Assembly: GCA_964352775.1 (NCBI GenBank) | Contig: CAYGTK010000138.1 | Span: forward strand, 1 to 11,869 | DNA length: 11,869 bases | Source: CAYGTK01 sp964352775 | GTDB taxonomy: Bacteria > Bacteroidota > Bacteroidia > Chitinophagales > CAIOSU01 | Direction: 5' to 3' | In this document: piece after piece, positions 7,019 through 11,869 of the stretch | Layout of the letters: the number at the start of each line of letters is the position of its first letter | Numbering within the stretch: position 1 is the first letter of the stretch | Made by a program: the position numbers and the translations under genes | Notes under the pieces: generated by a model | Told to the model about the DNA's origin: nothing | The model's input: the letters and a program-made list of their open reading frames with translations, nothing else | Databases searched by the model: none

Positions 7019-8287
7019 ATGGATACCTATTTCCCTTTATTGGTTGGTATGGCTTATGCTTTTTTAATTGCAGCGGCTATTTATTATTATAAATTGGGGA
7101 AAAGAAGTGGGCTACCACAGCTTTATATCATTGGCCTATTTCTATTAAAGTGCATTTTAGGTGTAGCCTATATAGAATTACATATTTCAAACTATGGTGG
7201 TGGTGATACTTTGTTCTACTTTAATGATAGCGATATAATATTCCGCACCCTTTTTGAAGACCCTAAGAAGTACTTGATGCTCACCTTTGGGCCGAATGAC
7301 TTAGCGGTGTTCCCTAAATTTATTGAAGAAGAGATATATGCCATGGGCTTTTGGCAAGATACCCCTGCCTATATGGTGGTACGCTTTAATGCACTAGCGC
7401 GTTTAGTTTCTTTTGGTAGTATATATGCTCACGTGGTATTTATGGCTTTTTTCACCACCATGGCAATGACCTGGTTGTACCGCAGCTTCTTTCGCTCGGG
7501 CTTTACTCTATGGAGTGTGATATTCTTATTACTTCCCTCTCTCCTTTTTTGGACTTCTGGAGTTCATAAAGAAGGCTTAATGCTGATAGCTCTGGGCATG
7601 CTATTCCTAGGTTTGCAGCAGTTAACAGAAAAGCAGAGCTGGAAGCCGCTGCTGTTATTCGTTGCTGGTGCTGCTCTTCTTTTCTTGGTAAGGAATTACA
7701 GTTTTGCACTGCTGCTTCCATTACTATTGGCCTTTTCCATTACTTATCTACTGCCTAAGGTTCCTTCTTTATTGGTCTATTTGGGCGTATATGGCCTAAT
7801 AGCAGGTATTGGGTATATCGCCTTTGGCGATGTTGGATCATTCCTTATTAGTATTGTGAACGAAAAGCAACAAGCTTTTCAATTACTAGAAGCGGGTGGT
7901 AGCTATATAGATACACCTGAACTAGGCGATAGCATTTTCACCTTTTTAATGGCAATACCTATTGCGCTAAAGGATTCGCTACTAGGCCCTTTTCTTACAG
8001 GAGGCAGTACAGGACTGTATTGGCTAGCACGGATAGAGACTATCATTCTGCTCAACCTTTGGGTAGTGCTTGGTGGCATAGCTATACTGCGGTTTCCAAG
8101 CTCAAAGCACTACAGTTTTGGCTGGGTAGCTTTTTTCTTGGGCTTCAGCTTATTGGTTATAATTGGTTTGGTAGTACCTAATGTAGGGGCCATTTTACGC
8201 TACCGTAGTATTGCTTTGGCATTGATAACACTGGCTATGCTCCGTCCAATTATTCTTAGTCAGCGCGAGCTTTTAGACGAAAACTAG
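7019..8287 (+). CDS. Polytopic membrane protein, glycan-polymerase / GT-C-like
   Basis: The 422-residue protein has about 11-12 hydrophobic helices (roughly 4-24, 32-54, 131-153, 163-180, 184-202, 209-228, 229-248, 250-270, 305-323, 338-358, 367-387, 397-412). A large soluble loop at about 55-125 begins 'NYGGGDTLFYF' with Asp63 in an exposed position. Further conserved-looking polar motifs are 'FWTSGVHKEG' (177-186) and 'GAILRYRSIAL' (390-400). Acidic residue in the first loop, a membrane-border H-K-E and a late Arg-rich turn recall Wzy/EpsG-type polymerases and GT-C glycosyltransferases, which use undecaprenyl-linked sugars. The match is by pattern, not by family identity. No sugar-biosynthesis or glycosyltransferase genes are adjacent, so it is an orphan. 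The ATG at 7019 is the first in frame before helix 1; no Shine-Dalgarno is present. It converges on the GSIII gene. Confidence 0.75.
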   Translation: MDTYFPLLVGMAYAFLIAAAIYYYKLGKRSGLPQLYIIGLFLLKCILGVAYIELHISNYGGGDTLFYFNDSDIIFRTLFEDPKKYLMLTFGPNDLAVFPKFIEEEIYAMGFWQDTPAYMVVRFNALARLVSFGSIYAHVVFMAFFTTMAMTWLYRSFFRSGFTLWSVIFLLLPSLLFWTSGVHKEGLMLIALGMLFLGLQQLTEKQSWKPLLLFVAGAALLFLVRNYSFALLLPLLLAFSITYLLPKVPSLLVYLGVYGLIAGIGYIAFGDVGSFLISIVNEKQQAFQLLEAGGSYIDTPELGDSIFTFLMAIPIALKDSLLGPFLTGGSTGLYWLARIETIILLNLWVVLGGIAILRFPSSKHYSFGWVAFFLGFSLLVIIGLVVPNVGAILRYRSIALALITLAMLRPIILSQRELLDEN

Positions 8288-8294
8288 ACCTCCT

Positions 8295-8331
8295 AAAAAA
8301 AAGAAACCAGCGACCTTAAAAAGATCGCTGG
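8295..8331 (-). terminator. Terminator of the GSIII gene
   Basis: Stem CCAGCGA (8307-8313) pairs with TCGCTGG (8325-8331), with an inner CTT/AAG extension after one mismatch. On the minus strand it is followed by a strong T-run (complement of 8295-8306, TTTCTTTTTTTT). It begins about 30 bases after the stop at 8362. The plus strand lacks a T-tract after the hairpin, so the converging gene at 7019-8287 has no evident terminator of its own. Confidence 0.85.
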
Positions 8332-8361
8332 CACCGTTCACCATTAATTTACTTCAATGGA

Positions 8362-10557
8362 TTATCTTAAGAACAACAATTCGCGGTACTTAGGTAGTGG
8401 CCACAGTTCGTCGTCTACTATAGCTTCCAAAGCATCTGAGTGTTGTCTAATAGTCTCAAAATAAGGCTTCACATTATCGCAATAAGCTATGGCGCGTTTT
8501 TTGGCGTCATCTTCGTGCTTATCAGCTTTGTCCTTCTCAGCGGTAAGTTTAGCTATTGCCTTACGCATGCCGCTAATGTTTTCTGATACTTCTTCTAAAA
8601 GATCTACCTGCGCTTTGTACATGTTTTCTTTCAAGCCCACTTCTTGTAACCCTAGTACGTTATCTATCAACTCGTTCTGATACTTGATAGCCGCTGGTAA
8701 TACAGAACTTCTAACTACATCCAATAGTATATCTGCTTCTATTTGAAGCTTAAGTGCGTAGTTTTCTAGCTGAATGATGTAGCGAGCATCCATCTCCACA
8801 TCAGTATATATATTGTGCTTACTGAATATGGCCTTAGCCGCTTTAGTAACATACAAGCCTAATGCTTCAGGGGTGGTTTTAATATTGTTCAAGCCTCGCT
8901 TGGCAGCTTCTTTCTCCCACTCTTTACTGTAGTTATCACCTTCAAACAAGATAGCTCGTGATTGACTTACATACTTCTGTAACACTTTCAAAATTGCACC
9001 GTCTTTCTTTTCCCCGTCTTTCTTCAAGGCTTCTACATCCTCACGGAACTGGGTCAATTGGTCGGCCACAATAGTATTCATCACTATCATAGGTGCGGCA
9101 CAGTTGGTGTTAGAACCTACGGCGCGTATCTCGAACTTATTTCCCGTAAAGGCAAATGGCGAGGTGCGGTTACGATCGGTATTATCCAATAATAAGTCTG
9201 GAATTATTTTGTGGATGTCTAGTTTTAATTCCGTCTGATCTTGCTCATCAAAGTATTGATCTACACGGTGCTCTATCTCATCTAATACTTTAGTTAAATG
9301 CCCACCCAAGAAAATGGAAATGATAGCTGGAGGAGCCTCATGCCCACCCAAGCGATGATCGTTACCCGCAGATGCAATAGCAGCGCGAAGTAGATCGGCA
9401 TTATCGTTTACCGCTTTAATGGTGTTCACCAAAAAGGTTAAGAACTGCAAGTTGGTCTTCGGAGTTTTACCTGGAGCCAATAGGTTCTCGCCCGTATCTG
9501 TCGCTAGCGACCAGTTGTTGTGCTTTCCGCTACCATTTAGGCCTGCGTATGGCTTCTCATGCATTAGCGCACGTAGTTTATGACGCTTTGCTACACGATC
9601 AAGCAAGTCCATTAATAGACTGTTATGGTCTACCGCTATGTTAACTTCCTCAAAGGTTGGGGCTACCTCGTACTGACTTGGTGCTACCTCATTGTGACGT
9701 GTTTTTACAGGAATTCCCAATTTCAAAGCCTCAGTCTCAAAATCGAGCATAAAGGCATATACGCGTTCTGGAATAGACCCGAAATAATGGTCGCTTAACT
9801 GCTGCCCTTTGGCAGGTGCTTTACCCAATAAGGTACGGCCGGTCATCATCAAGTCGGGACGGGCGTAGAACAAGGCCTCATCTACAATAAAGTACTCTTG
9901 CTCCCAGCCTAGTGTAGGGTATACTTTGCTTACGTTCCTATCAAAGTACTGGCATACTTTCAATGCAGCATCTTGAATGGCTTGTTGCGATTTTAGCAGT
10001 GGCGCTTTATAATCCAATGCCTCCCCCGTATACGATACAAAGATGGTAGGTATACAAAGGGTTTTACCCGAACCTACCGATACGATGAATGCTGGAGAAG
10101 AAGGATCCCATGCTGTATAACCACGTGCCTCGAAAGTTTCGCGGATACCACCACTTGGAAAGCTAGATGCATCGGGCTCTTGTTGTACTAATGAATCAGC
10201 AGAGAAGCTTTCAATTCCACCACCTACACCATCGTGGCTGAAAAAGGTATCGTGCTTTTCAGCTGTAGCACCCGTTAATGGCTGAAACCAGTGTGTATAG
10301 CTATTAGCACCTTTGCTCATGGCCCAGGCTTTCATTCCGCTAGCTACTTGCTCGGCTTCGTGTCGGTCTATTTTGCCGCCTTGGGCTATGGAGTTCTTTA
10401 CGCTTTTGTAGGCATTCTTACCTAAATACTTGCGCATGGCGCCATCACCAAAAACGTGACTGGCAAAGTATTCTGATATTGGTTCTTTAGGTAGATCTAG
10501 TACTGTTTTTTGACGGTGGATAAGGGTTTGCACCGCTTTTGAACGTTGTTCGCTCAT
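8362..10557 (-). CDS. glnN: Glutamine synthetase type III (GSIII)
   Basis: The 731-residue length and motifs identify the long type III enzyme, which makes glutamine from glutamate, ammonia and ATP in the cytoplasm. Family-specific stretches are 'HWFQPLTGATAEKHDTFF' (89-106), 'GWEQEYF' (217-223, metal-binding Glu), 'RHNEVAPSQYEVAP' (287-300), 'NGSGKHNNWS' (341-350, substrate-binding loop), 'GGHEAPPAIISIFLG' (404-418) and 'DRNRTSPFAFTGNKFEIRA' (461-479). The C-terminal third (about 590-715) is helical and rich in charged residues ('AKLTAEKDKADKHEDDAKKR'), as usual for GSIII. The gene is full length, begins with ATG 105 bp after the GSII stop and ends in its own terminator. It could be reached by read-through from GSII or have its own weak promoter; I find no exact -7 match in the 104-bp gap. 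Type III enzymes lack the Tyr adenylylation site of GSI, so other control is expected. Confidence 0.97.
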   Translation of the reverse strand: MSEQRSKAVQTLIHRQKTVLDLPKEPISEYFASHVFGDGAMRKYLGKNAYKSVKNSIAQGGKIDRHEAEQVASGMKAWAMSKGANSYTHWFQPLTGATAEKHDTFFSHDGVGGGIESFSADSLVQQEPDASSFPSGGIRETFEARGYTAWDPSSPAFIVSVGSGKTLCIPTIFVSYTGEALDYKAPLLKSQQAIQDAALKVCQYFDRNVSKVYPTLGWEQEYFIVDEALFYARPDLMMTGRTLLGKAPAKGQQLSDHYFGSIPERVYAFMLDFETEALKLGIPVKTRHNEVAPSQYEVAPTFEEVNIAVDHNSLLMDLLDRVAKRHKLRALMHEKPYAGLNGSGKHNNWSLATDTGENLLAPGKTPKTNLQFLTFLVNTIKAVNDNADLLRAAIASAGNDHRLGGHEAPPAIISIFLGGHLTKVLDEIEHRVDQYFDEQDQTELKLDIHKIIPDLLLDNTDRNRTSPFAFTGNKFEIRAVGSNTNCAAPMIVMNTIVADQLTQFREDVEALKKDGEKKDGAILKVLQKYVSQSRAILFEGDNYSKEWEKEAAKRGLNNIKTTPEALGLYVTKAAKAIFSKHNIYTDVEMDARYIIQLENYALKLQIEADILLDVVRSSVLPAAIKYQNELIDNVLGLQEVGLKENMYKAQVDLLEEVSENISGMRKAIAKLTAEKDKADKHEDDAKKRAIAYCDNVKPYFETIRQHSDALEAIVDDELWPLPKYRELLFLR

Positions 10558-10603
10558 AATGAATTGGAGTTATTGTTATTATTGGCAAATAGGGCTATGT
10601 TCT

Positions 10604-10638
10604 AAAAAAGCCACTCCGAATAGATCGGAGCAGCTTTT
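10604..10638 (-). terminator. Terminator between GSII and GSIII genes
   Basis: A two-part stem (AAAAGC/GCTTTT at 10606-10611 with 10633-10638, and CTCCGA/TCGGAG at 10614-10619 with 10625-10630) has a 2x2 internal loop and a 5-nt apical loop. On the minus strand it runs into a T6 tract (complement of 10604-10609), 24 bases after the GSII stop. It therefore separates the two synthetase transcripts, fully or partly. The symmetric A and T flanks mean it could function in both directions. Confidence 0.82.
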
Positions 10639-10661
10639 CTAGTTTATTAAAATAGAGCTTG

Positions 10662-11684
10662 TTAAGCCATTTCTACCGTAGCAGGAACTGACTCGAATGT
10701 TTTCAAAATACGCTCTGTAATATCATATGGATCTGCATTTGAAGCAGGACGACGATCTTCTAAATATCCTTTCCAGCCATTAGCAGGTACTGATACTGGA
10801 ATACGAATAGAAGCTCCACGATCGCTTACACCGTATGAGAAAGACTCAATGTGTGCTGTTTCGTGTAAACCAGTCAAACGCTGGTCATTAGCAGAACCGT
10901 AAACTGCTATATGCTCTGCATGGAACTTACCAAACGTTTCGCAAATAGCTTTAACATATTCCTCACCACCTACTTCGCGCAATTCGTGATTACTGAAGTT
11001 GGCGTGTAATCCACTTCCGTTCCAGTCACCTTTTACTGGCTTAGGATGGAATTCTACATCTATTTCATATTTCTCTGTAATACGGTGTAGCAAGTAGCGG
11101 GTCAACCATAAGTCATCAGCAGAGCGCTTAGCGCCTTTACCGAATAACTGATATTCCCACTGGCCTAGCATTACTTCTGCATTAATACCCGTAATACCAA
11201 GACCTGCTTCTAGGCAAATGTCTAAGTGCTCTTCTACTATCTCGCGACCAGTAACGTATTTATTACCTACTGCGCAGTAATATTTTCCTTGTGGTTCTGG
11301 GTAACCGTGTGTTGGGAAACCTAAAGGCACGCCATCTTTAACTAAGGTATACTCTTGCTCAAAACCGAACCAGAAATCTTCTTTATCAGCGTACTGTGCA
11401 CGTTGGTTAGTGTCATGCGGTGTACCATCTGGGTTCAAAACCTCACACATTACCAACCATCCATTAATGCGCTCCGGATCTGGCACACAACGAACGGGCT
11501 TCAATAAACAGTCGCTAGACTTACCTTCGGCTTGCTGGGTTGAGCTACCGTCGTAAGACCATTCTGGAAGTCTGTCTACTTCTCCTTCAAACTCATCAAG
11601 TTGAAGAACTTTGGTTTTGCTACGAAGGTTAGCTTCAGGTGCGTAACCGTCTAGCCAAATGTATTCCAGTTTTTGAAAAGCCAT
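10662..11684 (-). CDS. glnII: Glutamine synthetase type II (eukaryotic-type GSII)
   Basis: The 340-residue protein is a complete GSII, the short class that forms decamers in eukaryotes and some bacteria and makes glutamine from glutamate and ammonia. The N-terminal beta-grasp domain holds 'LPEWSYDGSST' (39-49). The catalytic domain holds 'FGFEQEYTL' (106-114), 'GINAEVMLGQWEYQ' (166-179), 'GDWNGSGLHANFS' (219-231), 'TGLHETAHI' (271-279), 'RGASIRIP' (289-296) and 'YLEDRRPASNADPY' (307-320), all in the GSII order with the metal- and substrate-binding Glu, His and Arg present. It lacks the adenylylation Tyr region of GSI. The bacterial annotation is often just 'glutamine synthetase beta-grasp domain protein'. 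It has a good promoter at 11714-11746, a leader of only about 20 nt, and a terminator before GSIII. The enzyme likely serves as an alternative or conditionally expressed route beside GSIII, which is inference. Confidence 0.96.
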   Translation of the reverse strand: MAFQKLEYIWLDGYAPEANLRSKTKVLQLDEFEGEVDRLPEWSYDGSSTQQAEGKSSDCLLKPVRCVPDPERINGWLVMCEVLNPDGTPHDTNQRAQYADKEDFWFGFEQEYTLVKDGVPLGFPTHGYPEPQGKYYCAVGNKYVTGREIVEEHLDICLEAGLGITGINAEVMLGQWEYQLFGKGAKRSADDLWLTRYLLHRITEKYEIDVEFHPKPVKGDWNGSGLHANFSNHELREVGGEEYVKAICETFGKFHAEHIAVYGSANDQRLTGLHETAHIESFSYGVSDRGASIRIPVSVPANGWKGYLEDRRPASNADPYDITERILKTFESVPATVEMA

Positions 11685-11713
11685 AATAAATTAATGTTTT
11701 AGTGAACGATGAA

Positions 11714-11746
11714 CAAAAATAACATCATCACCAACAGAATATCAAA
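11714..11746 (-). promoter_or_regulatory. Bacteroidota-type promoter of the GSII gene
   Basis: Read on the minus strand, -33 TTTG (complement of 11743-11746) is followed after 21 bp by TATTTTTG (complement of 11714-11721), an exact match to the TAnnTTTG -7 element used by the primary sigma factor of Bacteroidota. The start codon is 30 bp beyond the -7 element, leaving a leader of roughly 20 nt with no Shine-Dalgarno. Confidence 0.7.
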
Positions 11747-11775
11747 TTTTCATCGACTTTTCAACATAAATATTA

Positions 11776-11832
11776 GCCTAATGTGGGTAATATTTAATTT
11801 TTACCGTAAAATCATCACTAAAAGAGCCTAAT
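11776..11832. promoter_or_regulatory. Possible operator region upstream of the GSII promoter
   Basis: Upstream of the promoter lie an imperfect AT-rich palindrome with GGTAA/TTACC ends (11786-11790 and 11801-11805) and a direct repeat GCCTAAT (11776-11782 and 11826-11832). Such sites could bind a nitrogen-responsive regulator, but AT-rich DNA gives many chance palindromes and no regulator motif is recognised. Confidence 0.25.
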
Positions 11833-11869
11833 TCATGAACAAGAATACAACATATAGATTATACTAAAC

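Noticed and set aside
1..11869. A novel defence, mobile or CRISPR-type system
   Set aside because: No integrase, transposase, nuclease, toxin-antitoxin pair, repeat array or tRNA attachment site is visible; the genes are housekeeping or single-gene surface functions with uniform base composition by eye.

Overview
The window looks like a chromosomal segment from a Bacteroidota, most likely a flavobacteria-like organism. Three genes end in type IX secretion system (T9SS) type A sorting domains (the 'PNPF/PNP' motif followed by a short beta-rich tail). Signal peptides end in the Bacteroidota-typical SA-Q or FA-Q. Shine-Dalgarno sequences are essentially absent, and one promoter matches the Bacteroidota -33/-7 consensus (TTTG, 21 bp, TAnnTTTG). 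It also carries the GSII plus GSIII glutamine synthetase pair seen in this phylum. Taxonomy below phylum is inference.

Layout. 1-321 (+) is the 3' end of a T9SS cargo gene entering from outside the window. It converges on 466-2394 (-), a secreted alpha/beta-hydrolase (esterase-like) that is also T9SS cargo; the 144-bp gap holds a repeat of two small hairpins. 2506-3492 (-) is a LuxE/PaaK-like acyl-activating enzyme starting at GTG. Divergent from it, 3602-4105 (+) encodes a small exported protein of unknown function, closed by a clear terminator. 4291-4824 and 4832-5218 (+) form a two-gene unit: a secreted YceI-family lipid-binding protein and a four-helix membrane protein. 5389-6825 (-) is a third T9SS cargo with seven-fold propeller-like repeats and its own terminator. 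Divergent from it across a region with a large inverted repeat is 7019-8287 (+), a polytopic membrane protein with features of glycan-polymerase/GT-C-type proteins. The right end is nitrogen assimilation: 10662-11684 (-) encodes a eukaryotic-type glutamine synthetase (GSII), and downstream of it 8362-10557 (-) encodes the unrelated-length type III enzyme (GSIII). Each has its own terminator, and the GSII gene has a good promoter.

How the genes relate. Only two groupings are functionally coherent: the YceI/membrane-protein pair and the two glutamine synthetases. The rest looks like ordinary chromosome with single-gene transcription units and frequent strand switches. No stretch longer than 193 bp lacks a gene (longest gap 6826-7018). 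I see no tRNA, rRNA, CRISPR array, insertion sequence, integrase or phage gene. I found no convincing new multi-gene system. The items most worth a second look are the paired-hairpin repeat at 348-438, the inverted repeat at 6879-6949, the YceI-linked membrane protein, and the tandem GSII/GSIII locus.
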